A DNA stretch of 50,560 nucleotides from an uncultured Sphingomonadales bacterium (GTDB taxonomy: Bacteria > Pseudomonadota > Alphaproteobacteria > Sphingomonadales > Sphingomonadaceae): contig CAINGT010000025.1 of NCBI GenBank assembly GCA_903848655.1, positions 1 to 50,560 of the forward strand, written 5' to 3'. Shown piece after piece: positions 30,362-37,586 of the stretch (position 1 is its first letter; every line of letters starts with the position of its first letter). The notes beneath the pieces are model-generated. The model was given only the letters and a program-made list of their open reading frames with translations. It was not told the DNA's origin and searched no databases. The position numbers were made by a program, and so were the translations under genes.

Positions 30362-30515
30362 AGCATCGCGCAAAAAAGTGGGAACCGGTTTTTTGCAATC
30401 AGCGATGCGACCACAAAAAATCGCATCGCGCAAAAAAGTGGGAACCGGTTTTTTGCAATCGGCGATGCGACCACAAAAAATCGCATCGCGCAAAAAAGTG
30501 GGAACCGGTTTTTTG
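30362..30515. repeat. 60-bp tandem repeat of a palindromic dispersed element (about 2.5 copies)
   Basis: Copies begin at about 30364, 30424 and 30484, each with GCATCGCGCAAAAAAGTGGG, then AACCGGTTTTTT, then a palindromic GCGATGCGA/TCGCATCGC pair 10 bases apart. The first two units differ by only a few bases and the third is cut after the T-run. The motif GTGGGAACCGGTTTTT recurs in diverged form at 46318-46364 and 50364-50410. It lies in the 338-base gap between divergent hisS and the M61 peptidase gene, immediately upstream of hisS. Confidence 0.9.
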
Positions 30516-30684
30516 GGAAAAAAGCCCCCGCCACTGCAACGGGGGGACTCTCGGCGTGATGACAGCGTGGCCAGCGCCCACCCCGGTGCCGCGTTTGATC
30601 AAGCGGGAAGATGCGTGCCGACCCACGCACCCGCCACACGCTCAAGTGTTGCGCCGCGCCGGGGTTGGCGGCATGGATGGCGGC

Positions 30685-32646
30685 ATGACCAGAATAACCC
30701 TGTTGCTGTGCGCTGCCGCATGTGTCGCTGGTGCCCCTTGCGCCCAAGCGCAAATCCAGCCCACCACCAACAGCTTTCCGGCGGCGGTGCCGGTGACCAG
30801 CGCGCTGCCCGAGGCGCGCGATGCGCCATATCCCGGCACGATCACGCTTGCCATCGATGCCACCGATGCCGCAACGGGGGCATTCCGCGTGACCGAAACG
30901 ATCCCGGTGGAGCCGGGCGCGCGGCAAATAACGCTGCTGCTGCCCGAATGGATCCCCGGCCACCACAACCCGACCGGCACTCCGGCGGAACTTGCCGGGA
31001 TACACTTCACCGCCGCCGGGCAAGACCTCGCATGGCACCGCGATCCGATTGATGTATTTGCCTATATCGTCGATCTGCCCGCCGCCACGCGCGAAGTGGT
31101 GGCGCGGATGATTCACACTTCGCCGCTGCGCGCCGAACCGAATGACCGGGTGACGGTCACGCGCGAAATCATCAATCTGCAATGGGACAAGATGACGCTC
31201 TATCCCGCCGGACATTATGCCCGGCAGATCCGTGTCCGGCCAACAGTCACGTTTCCTGCGGGGTTTACCGCATATTCCGCGCTCGACGGGCAAGTCGTGG
31301 CGGGCGCACGCTATGGCTGGGATACCACTGATTACGAAACGCTGGTCGATTCGCCGATCTTTGCCGGCAAATATGCCCGGCGGATCGCGCTGGATGACAC
31401 AGTGTTCCTGAACGCGGTGGCGGACAAGCCCGATCAGCTCGCGATCAGCGATGAAAACCTGACAACTTATCGCAATCTGGTCAAAGAGGCCGATGCCACT
31501 TTCGGCGCGCGCCATTTTGATCATTATGATGTTCTGCTCGGCCTGACCGACCGGCTGACCGATATCGGGCTGGAACACCACCGGTCGAACGAAAGCACCT
31601 ATCGCCCCAAAGCGTGGACCGATTGGGCCGCGTTCGATTGGGATCGCAATGTCGTGGCGCATGAATATGTCCATTCGTGGAATGGCAAATTCCGTCGCCC
31701 GGCACGGTTGTGGACCCCGGATTACCGCCAGCCGATGGTTACCGATCTGCTATGGGTTTACGAAGGGCAGACGCAGTTCTGGGGGCTGGTGCTGGCAGCG
31801 CGATCCGGGGTGCAGTCGCGGGCGATGGTGCTGGCGCAGATCGCGACGTATGCCGGTGGCTTTACCACGCTGGCGGGGCGCGAATGGCGCGCAGTGTCCG
31901 ACACCACCGCCGATCCGATCTTTGCCGCGCGGCGGCCAAAACCGTTCGCCTCGCTGTCGCGCGGCGAAGATTATTATACCGAAGGCGCGCTGGTCTGGCT
32001 GGAGGCTGATCAGATCATCCGCGATGGCACCGCCGGGAAAAAGGGCCTCGATGATTTTGCGCGCGGCTTTTTCGGGATGCGCCCGGGCGACTGGGGGGTC
32101 TTGCCTTATACCCGCGCCGATGTCGTCGCCGCGCTTAACGCTATCCATGCTTATGACTGGGATGGATTTTTCAAGACACGGATCGAAACCCCCGGTCAGC
32201 CAGTGCCGCTGGGCGGGATCGAGCGCGGCGGATATCGCCTGGTGTGGAAGGACGAACCCAATGTGTATGACGCGGGCCGCATGGCCGACAGCAAGGCGCT
32301 GGCGTTGACTTATTCGCTGGGGCTGTCGATCGACCGCGATGGCAAAGTGCTGGCGACCGCGTGGGGCAGCCCGGCGTTCAAGGCCGGGATCGTGCCGGGG
32401 GTGCAAATCTTTGCGGTCAACGGCGACGCCTATGACGGCGAAACCATCAGGGCGGCGATCAGCGCGGCCACGCACAGCGATGCGCCAATCGCGCTGCTGG
32501 TCAAGCGCGATGGCCGGTTTGATACGGTACCGGTCATCTGGCACGGCGGCTTGCGCTATCCCTGGCTCGAACGCAATGCCGGTGGCAAAGCGCCGGGCGG
32601 GATTGACCGGCTGCTGGCCCCGCGCCGTGCACCGTCAGGCGGCTGA
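30685..32646 (+). CDS. M61-family metallopeptidase (glycyl aminopeptidase-like) with PDZ domain
   Basis: 653 residues. A signal peptide MTRITLLLCAAACVAGAPCA suggests export. An N-terminal beta-rich domain precedes the gluzincin core with HEYVHSWNGKFRRP near residue 326 (HExxH) and LWVYEGQTQFWG about 33 residues later carrying the third zinc ligand. A PDZ domain lies near the C terminus, around AFKAGIVPGVQIFAVNGDAYDG. M61 enzymes release N-terminal glycine or alanine from peptides. An ATG at 30673 is an alternative start. The DUF1345 gene follows within a few bases. Confidence 0.9.
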   Translation: MTRITLLLCAAACVAGAPCAQAQIQPTTNSFPAAVPVTSALPEARDAPYPGTITLAIDATDAATGAFRVTETIPVEPGARQITLLLPEWIPGHHNPTGTPAELAGIHFTAAGQDLAWHRDPIDVFAYIVDLPAATREVVARMIHTSPLRAEPNDRVTVTREIINLQWDKMTLYPAGHYARQIRVRPTVTFPAGFTAYSALDGQVVAGARYGWDTTDYETLVDSPIFAGKYARRIALDDTVFLNAVADKPDQLAISDENLTTYRNLVKEADATFGARHFDHYDVLLGLTDRLTDIGLEHHRSNESTYRPKAWTDWAAFDWDRNVVAHEYVHSWNGKFRRPARLWTPDYRQPMVTDLLWVYEGQTQFWGLVLAARSGVQSRAMVLAQIATYAGGFTTLAGREWRAVSDTTADPIFAARRPKPFASLSRGEDYYTEGALVWLEADQIIRDGTAGKKGLDDFARGFFGMRPGDWGVLPYTRADVVAALNAIHAYDWDGFFKTRIETPGQPVPLGGIERGGYRLVWKDEPNVYDAGRMADSKALALTYSLGLSIDRDGKVLATAWGSPAFKAGIVPGVQIFAVNGDAYDGETIRAAISAATHSDAPIALLVKRDGRFDTVPVIWHGGLRYPWLERNAGGKAPGGIDRLLAPRRAPSGG

Positions 32647-32651
32647 CCGTG

Positions 32652-33341
32652 ATGGTCCGGCGCGCGCGAAGGTATGCGCAAATTGGCTCATGGCTGGCAC
32701 CACCACGCTTTGTGGTGTTCGTACTGCTGTTCGCGGGCGGCGCGGCGCTGTGGCGATGGCTGGGGCACGATCGCGCCGACGCGCTCGATCTGGGATTTGA
32801 CGGCGCGGCGCTGGCGTTTCTGGCCAGCTTGCTACCTTTGTTCCTGACGCCTTGCGACAGCGCGGCAATGCGCGCGCAAGCCGCGCGCAACGATGCCAAC
32901 CGCTGGGCGGTATTGGGAATCACGTCGCTGCTGACGGTGGTGATCATGACCGCGCTTGCCGGAGAACTGCCGCATATCGGCCACGCCGGCGCGGGCGGCG
33001 GCCATTTTGCGCTGGTCAAGCTGATCGGCACATTGCTGCTGACCTGGCTGTTTGCCAATGCGGTCTATGCGCTGCATTATGCGCATCTTTATTACACCCC
33101 CGATCCGGTCACATGCCAGGATGCGCGCGGGCTGGATTTTCCCGGCGGCGAAGACCCCGATTATCTCGATTTCGTCTATTTCGCCTTCACGCTGGGCATG
33201 ACGTTTCAGACCGCCGATGTGGCAATGACCGGCAAGCCAATCCGCCGCATCGCCATCCTCCACGGCTTTGCCGCCTTTGTGTTCAACATCGGGGTCATCG
33301 CGTTTTCGATCAACGCCATCGGCGGCGCAGCGACGGGGTGA
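32652..33341 (+). CDS. DUF1345 membrane protein
   Basis: 229 residues with about five hydrophobic helices. It holds the family stretch ALHYAHLYY followed by LDFPGGEDPDYLDFVYFAFTLG and FQTADVAMTG, and the end HGFAAFVFNIGVIAFSINAI. DUF1345 proteins are uncharacterised inner-membrane proteins. The ATG at 32652 comes five bases after the peptidase stop, with a GTG directly before it, so it is likely co-transcribed. No function can be assigned. Confidence 0.88.
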   Translation: MVRRARRYAQIGSWLAPPRFVVFVLLFAGGAALWRWLGHDRADALDLGFDGAALAFLASLLPLFLTPCDSAAMRAQAARNDANRWAVLGITSLLTVVIMTALAGELPHIGHAGAGGGHFALVKLIGTLLLTWLFANAVYALHYAHLYYTPDPVTCQDARGLDFPGGEDPDYLDFVYFAFTLGMTFQTADVAMTGKPIRRIAILHGFAAFVFNIGVIAFSINAIGGAATG

Positions 33342-33401
33342 TCCGATGTTGCGCAGCTTGACCGCCCCTGCGCCGACCGGCGAATTCATCATCCCGGATT
33401 A

Positions 33402-33446
33402 GGAAACGGCGACAGGGCACCGATTAAGTGCACTGTCACCATTTCC
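33402..33446. repeat. Imperfect 19-bp inverted repeat, REP-like
   Basis: GGAAACGGCGACAGGGCAC at 33402-33420 pairs with 33428-33446 (16 of 19 positions) around a CGATTAA loop. Palindromes of this general type accompany REP-associated IS200-like transposases, but no such gene is intact here. The whole 33342-33714 gap holds this repeat, a primase fragment and no intact gene. Confidence 0.7.
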
Positions 33447-33471
33447 CCCCACCACCGTTTCCCGAATTGCG

Positions 33472-33582
33472 ACCTTGCCGGATCGACAGGCTCGGGGTGC
33501 GGTCCTTGTGCGCCGGACAGCGCACCATGGCGTGTCGGCCCGACCAAGCGCCACCAAGGCGCTGGACGTTGGAGAGCGCATC
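33472..33582 (-). pseudogene. Fragment of CHC2/toprim-type primase N terminus
   Basis: About 37 codons read LGGAWSGRHAMVRCPAHKD then RTPSLSIRQG, the zinc-finger entry of phage- or element-borne toprim primases (CPAH-x-D-x-TPSLSI). The similarity starts without a clear start codon and stops abruptly at a repeat boundary, so the gene has been cut down to a relic. It points to a former prophage or integrated element here. Confidence 0.65.
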
Positions 33583-33714
33583 TTGATCTTTTCCGGGGTG
33601 CTGACTGATGTCAGTCAGGCTGGATTTTGTCAGAGGATCGGGTTCGTGACATAATCTGAAAAGCATGGCATAAAATGTGCGTTGCGCCCGATGGCGCTGG
33701 TCGGGAGCCCTGCC

Positions 33715-33960
33715 ATGACAATCCAGGTTAGCATCACGCCCAATGGCCGGATGAGCCTGCCCGCAGACATCCGCAAACGCCTTGGCGTGGCGGGCGGCGG
33801 CGCGCTGCTGGTCGAAGAGACATCGGATGGGGTGATCCTGCGCACGGTCGCACAGTCGATTGCCCATGCTCAGGCGATCGCCCGCAAATACACGGGCGGG
33901 AACCCCGATATGTCCGTCGATGCCTTCATCGCCAACCGTAAGGCGGATAGCGGCGAATGA
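33715..33960 (+). CDS. AbrB/SpoVT-fold antitoxin
   Basis: 81 residues. A SpoVT/AbrB swapped-hairpin DNA-binding domain is seen in the first half: MTIQVSITPNGRMSLPADIR then KRLGVAGGGALLVEE. The tail SVDAFIANRKADSGE is the likely toxin-binding part. It ends in an ATGA overlap with a PIN-domain toxin gene, the classic order for a type II toxin-antitoxin pair. Such antitoxins repress their own promoter, which should lie in the bases before 33715. Confidence 0.88.
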   Translation: MTIQVSITPNGRMSLPADIRKRLGVAGGGALLVEETSDGVILRTVAQSIAHAQAIARKYTGGNPDMSVDAFIANRKADSGE

Positions 33961-34346
33961 CCAAAGTCGTTCTCGATGCATCGGCGTTGCTGGCACTGCT
34001 CAACGATGAACCGGGTGCCGCCAAGGTGGCCGAGGTTTTGGCCGAAGCACGCATGTCATCGGTGAATCTTGCGGAAGTCGTGAGCCATTTCATCCATGCA
34101 GGGATGCCGACGGCGGACGTCGATGCGATGCTTCGCCCGCTTCCAATCGAAATTGTCGCGGCGGACGAAGGTCTTGCGCACATCGCGGGGGGCTTGCGGG
34201 CGGTAACAGCGTCAGCCGGCTTGTCGCTTGGTGACCGTTTCTGCCTGGCGCTTGCAAAGCGCGACGCCTTGCCGGCCATGACCGCTGACAAGCAGTGGCG
34301 CACGATAGCCGAAGCCGCTGACGCAAAGCTGGTGCTGATCCGCTAG
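33957..34346 (+). CDS. vapC: PIN-domain ribonuclease toxin (VapC-like)
   Basis: 129 residues. PIN acidic residues are in place: D7 in VVLDASALL, E40 in NLAEVV, D93 in LSLGDRFCLALA and D111 in MTADKQW. The length fits VapC. It would cleave RNA when freed from the antitoxin encoded upstream, with which it overlaps by four bases. The pair sits in a repeat-rich patch between a primase relic and a foreign-looking gene, consistent with acquisition. Confidence 0.9.
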   Translation: MTKVVLDASALLALLNDEPGAAKVAEVLAEARMSSVNLAEVVSHFIHAGMPTADVDAMLRPLPIEIVAADEGLAHIAGGLRAVTASAGLSLGDRFCLALAKRDALPAMTADKQWRTIAEAADAKLVLIR

Positions 34347-34447
34347 TGGTGAAAATCCTACGCTTGGTACCCGCGTGGGAGCGATCGGGAATGACCGCGA
34401 TTGGAGGAAACCTGCGCTTTCATTCGATCAATTCAATGTCGGGAATT

Positions 34448-34577
34448 CCCCGTGACAGGTGTCCCCGTGACAGGTGCGGAAACCCCGAAACCAAAGATTA
34501 TTTAGGGGTTTTCGCACCTGTCACGGTAAATCCTCTGTCACGGTAAATCCTGTCACGGTAAATCCCACGGTAAATCC
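34448..34577. repeat. Long hairpin plus direct repeats (CTGTCACGGTAAATCC array)
   Basis: Arms 34465-34486 and 34505-34526 form a 22-bp stem with one G:T pair and an 18-base AT-rich loop. An extra left-arm copy CCCCGTGACAGGTG lies at 34448-34461. On the right, CTGTCACGGTAAATCC is repeated at 34518, 34535 and 34550, then a shortened CACGGTAAATCC at 34566. No gene lies in this 261-base gap. Confidence 0.88.
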
Positions 34578-34607
34578 AAAGTGCGAACGAGTTTTGCGTT
34601 TTCGCTG

Positions 34608-35333
34608 TCAGTGCTTTGTCTTGGATTGAGTGAATTTGGCCTCCTCTTCAGCGGTCGGCAGGGTCAGACCAACCAGGCCATCAACAATTGGTCGCAAAGG
34701 CTGAATGGCAGCCAGGTCGCTCAGAAGGTCGTCTTTGGAGTAACGCGCTGGATCGATCTTGGCCCCATCAAAGCGGATCAGTCGAAGACCTTCTATGCCC
34801 TGATATCGCTGATATGGCAGGTCAAAATCGGCACATGCCGTGGGCAGCGACCTATGCGTTTCAACCGAACAGAGCACCGTCGGAATCAGCCAGGCAAATG
34901 TGAAGCGTTTTCGCGCCATTTCCATATCGCCCTGCTCCACAGCCATCAGCACTAGCGAATTGACCTGCGAAACCGGCAATGCGTGCTCGCGTTGATTTAG
35001 GATTAGCTGCTGCCCCTCCCTCTCCTCAACGAAAAACTGTTTTCGGCGCTTGGTGTGCCAAGGCAGATGGTGCTGAGCGCGAATTAGATCACCAATGACC
35101 TCGCGCTCTAATCGTTGAGTCATGCGCCGAAAGTCGGCGCGCTCGGAGGCAAGCTGACGAACAAATGCGAGATCCGCATCAAGCTTTGCAAGCAAATATC
35201 CCTTAAGCCATTCTTCTGTATTAACGCTATGCCAACCCCGTCTCAGCCAATCAACCCAAGAAGAAGGAACAAAAGAAGGATCTATTGATGGATATAGTAC
35301 GTGTTGTTTCGAATTATTTATTTGAGAAGTCAT
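34608..35333 (-). CDS. Hypothetical protein, unrecognised, AT-richer than surroundings
   Basis: 241 residues; I recognise no family. It begins MTSQINNSKQHVLYPSIDPS and appears soluble, with charged helical stretches around ASERADFRRMTQRLEREVIG and a central basic segment WHTKRRKQFFVEEREGQQ. There is no signal peptide and no membrane helix of note. Base composition is visibly less GC-rich and codon use more mixed than in neighbouring genes, suggesting transfer. Its 3' end abuts the hairpin and direct-repeat array, and its upstream side is bounded by another repeat family. The function is unknown. Confidence 0.65.
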   Translation of the reverse strand: MTSQINNSKQHVLYPSIDPSFVPSSWVDWLRRGWHSVNTEEWLKGYLLAKLDADLAFVRQLASERADFRRMTQRLEREVIGDLIRAQHHLPWHTKRRKQFFVEEREGQQLILNQREHALPVSQVNSLVLMAVEQGDMEMARKRFTFAWLIPTVLCSVETHRSLPTACADFDLPYQRYQGIEGLRLIRFDGAKIDPARYSKDDLLSDLAAIQPLRPIVDGLVGLTLPTAEEEAKFTQSKTKH

Positions 35334-35372
35334 CAGCTTGTCATCCCCACATAAAAATATAAAATATAATTC

Positions 35373-35483
35373 TGGGTGCGCAATACATTACTAGAATCCC
35401 GGGGACGCAATACACAATTACCATCTACGCGCTGCGGTGCCAGATTTCGATAATGGCAAGGGAATTCCGGGGACGCAACACAT
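35373..35483. repeat. Repeated GGGGACGCAAYACAY motif in gene-poor stretch
   Basis: CCCGGGGACGCAATACAC at 35398-35415 and TTCCGGGGACGCAACACATG at 35465-35484 are near copies, and a weaker one, GGGTGCGCAATACATTAC, starts at 35374. Such leaders are often found before REP-associated IS200-like transposases. The ATG at 35482 opens only a 56-codon frame with no clear match. The rest of 35334-35743 (410 bases) holds a 16-base palindrome at 35663-35678 and no supported gene. Confidence 0.6.
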
Positions 35484-35743
35484 GTCTCGTCATCCCCGAT
35501 TCCAGCGCAGAATTATCGCGCACGCCAATCGGCCCGCCAAAGGGGGTCACGGTGACACTTGGGGGCGCATTCCAAAGGTGAGTGCAACAAGGCGCGACCT
35601 TGGGGTCCGGAGCAGCAGCGAAGCGACTGGCGGGCGCATGCGATCATGCTGAAGGGATAGCGCGATTGCGCGCAATCGACGCGGCGTGACGCGTGCGTGC
35701 TTGTCCTTGACCCCGGCGCGGCGGCTGGGGCAAAGCGGCGGTT

Positions 35744-36472
35744 ATGGCCCGTTTGTTTCATATCAGCGATGTGCATTTTGGGCTGGAGGATCGGCGCGCG
35801 CTTGATCGGTTTGGGCACGCGGTGCGCGATGGAGCGCCCGATGGGGTTATCATCACCGGCGATTTCACAATGCGGGCGCGGGGCCGCGAATTTGCCGCTG
35901 CGGCGCGCTGGATCGGTGCGCTGGATGTGCCGGTGTGGATCGATCCGGGCAATCATGATCTGCCGTATTTTCAGCCGCTTGAGCGGCTGTTTGACCCCTA
36001 TCGCCGGTTTCGCGCGCTCGAAGCGGCGATTGTCCGGCCTTTAGTGATCGACGGGCTGGCCATCGTGCGCCTGCCGACGACGGCGGCGGCGCAATGGCGG
36101 CTGAACTGGTCGCGCGGCTGTGTGCGGGCTTCGGTGCTGGCGCGGGCGCTGGCGCAGATTGACCAGATCGGCCCCGCTACGCCGGTGCTGGTCACGTGCC
36201 ACCACCCGCTGGTCGAAGTCGGCACCACAGGCCGCGCGCTGACGCATGGGGGCACGCGCGCGTTGGCGGCGCTGGCGGCGCGCGGGGTGGTGGCGGTGTT
36301 GTCGGGCCATGTGCACGATGCCTTTGACCTGACGGTTGACACCACAGCCGGGCCGGTGCGGATGATCGGCGCGGGCACTCTGTCACAGCGGTTGCGCCGC
36401 ACTGCGCCGACGTTCAACGAACTGATTGTCGCCGATGGCCGCCTGACCTGCACGGTGCGCGCGCTCGATTGA
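35744..36472 (+). CDS. Calcineurin-like metallophosphoesterase
   Basis: 242 residues with all five metal-binding blocks: ISDVHFG (D-x-H), ITGDFTMR (GD), DPGNHDLP (GNHD), VTCHHPL and SGHVHDAF (GHxH). The pattern resembles the CpdA/Icc cyclic nucleotide phosphodiesterase group. The substrate is not decided by sequence. The ATG at 35744 is the natural start. It lies just after the repeat patch and before a divergent-looking but same-strand HDAC gene, 82 bases away. Confidence 0.9.
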   Translation: MARLFHISDVHFGLEDRRALDRFGHAVRDGAPDGVIITGDFTMRARGREFAAAARWIGALDVPVWIDPGNHDLPYFQPLERLFDPYRRFRALEAAIVRPLVIDGLAIVRLPTTAAAQWRLNWSRGCVRASVLARALAQIDQIGPATPVLVTCHHPLVEVGTTGRALTHGGTRALAALAARGVVAVLSGHVHDAFDLTVDTTAGPVRMIGAGTLSQRLRRTAPTFNELIVADGRLTCTVRALD

Positions 36473-36554
36473 CCAAACCGTTGTTGCTACCTCGCTTGCA
36501 TTGCCGACGCGCTGGGGGCACCATTGAGGCCGATCAGGTTTTACGGGACGCGCG

Positions 36555-37586
36555 ATGCTGACGATTTATAGCGATGACCACCGGCTGCATCATGGCGCGG
36601 CGGAACTGTATCGCGGCAAACTGGTGCGCTGTTTTGAAATGCCCGCGCGCGCCGATCAGGTGCTCGACCGGGTGCGCGCCAGCGGGCTGGGGCCAGTGAT
36701 CGCGCCGGATCGGTTTGACCGCGCGGCGCTGGCGCGGGTCCATGCCGATGATTACCTGACATTTCTGGAAACCGCGTGGGACGAATGGGCTGCGCTGGGC
36801 GAAACCGGCGATGCGCTGCCCTATGTCTGGCCCGCCAACGATCTGCGGCGCGATGTGCCCCCGGCGCATATCGATGGCAAATTGGGGTTCTATGCGATCG
36901 ATGCCGCCGTGCCGATCACCGCGGGTACGTGGGCGGCGGTGCGGTCGGCGGCGGATTGCGCGTTGACCGGCGCGCGCCATCTGGCCGGTGGTGCCGCGTC
37001 AGCATTCGCGCTGTGCCGCCCGCCGGGGCACCATGCCGGGGCGCGCGCGATGGGCGGGTTTTGCTATCTCAACAATGCGGCCATCGCGGCGCAATCCTTG
37101 CGCGATCACGGCGCGGCGCGGGTGGCGGTGCTCGATGTCGATTATCACCACGGCAACGGCACGCAGTCGATCTTTTATGATCGCGGGGATGTGTTCTTTG
37201 CCTCGCTCCATGGCGATCCGTCGGTGGAATATCCGTTTTTTCTGGGCTATGCTGACGAATGCGGGATCGGCGCGGGGCTGGGGGCGAACCTTAATCTGCC
37301 GCTGCCGTGGGGCACTGATGGCGCGCAATACCGCGCCGCGCTCGACCATGCGATTGGTGCGATTGGCGCTTTCGCCCCCGATAGCGTGGTCGTGTCGCTG
37401 GGTGTCGATACGTTTGCCGAAGACCCGATCAGCCATTTCAAGCTGTTCGGGCCCGATTTTGCCGCCATCGGCCAGCGCATCGCGACGCTGGGCCGGCCAA
37501 CGCTGTTCGTGCTCGAAGGCGGTTATGCCGTAGCCGATATCGGCGTCAATGTGGCGCATGTGCTGACCGGTTTTGCCGGTGGCTGA
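36555..37586 (+). CDS. Histone-deacetylase-family amidohydrolase (acetylpolyamine amidohydrolase-like)
   Basis: 343 residues. The HDAC active site is complete: CRPPGHHAG with the His dyad near 159-160, GGFCYLNNAA, zinc ligands D196 and H198 in LDVDYHHGNGTQ, D285 in SLGVDTFAEDP and the transition-state tyrosine in LEGGY. The N-terminal MLTIYSDDHRLHHGAAEL and insertions resemble bacterial acetylpolyamine amidohydrolases. It probably deacetylates N-acetylated polyamines. It overlaps the start of an APC permease gene, which supports uptake and use of the same compounds. Confidence 0.9.
   Translation: MLTIYSDDHRLHHGAAELYRGKLVRCFEMPARADQVLDRVRASGLGPVIAPDRFDRAALARVHADDYLTFLETAWDEWAALGETGDALPYVWPANDLRRDVPPAHIDGKLGFYAIDAAVPITAGTWAAVRSAADCALTGARHLAGGAASAFALCRPPGHHAGARAMGGFCYLNNAAIAAQSLRDHGAARVAVLDVDYHHGNGTQSIFYDRGDVFFASLHGDPSVEYPFFLGYADECGIGAGLGANLNLPLPWGTDGAQYRAALDHAIGAIGAFAPDSVVVSLGVDTFAEDPISHFKLFGPDFAAIGQRIATLGRPTLFVLEGGYAVADIGVNVAHVLTGFAGG

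Noticed and set aside
30347-30493. N-terminal extension of hisS by about 49 residues
   Set aside because: It is translation of the 60-bp DNA repeats (two identical 20-residue blocks); the normal HisRS N terminus begins at the ATG at 30346.
30362-30515. CRISPR-like array
   Set aside because: Units are contiguous 60-base copies with no variable spacers and no cas genes nearby.
33342-33714. tRNA gene or attachment site as element border
   Set aside because: No cloverleaf or tRNA 3'-end duplication could be found by eye.
35482-35652. Start of a REP-associated IS200-like transposase
   Set aside because: The leader motif GGGGACGCAACACATG is suggestive, but the 56-codon frame after it does not show the transposase motifs.
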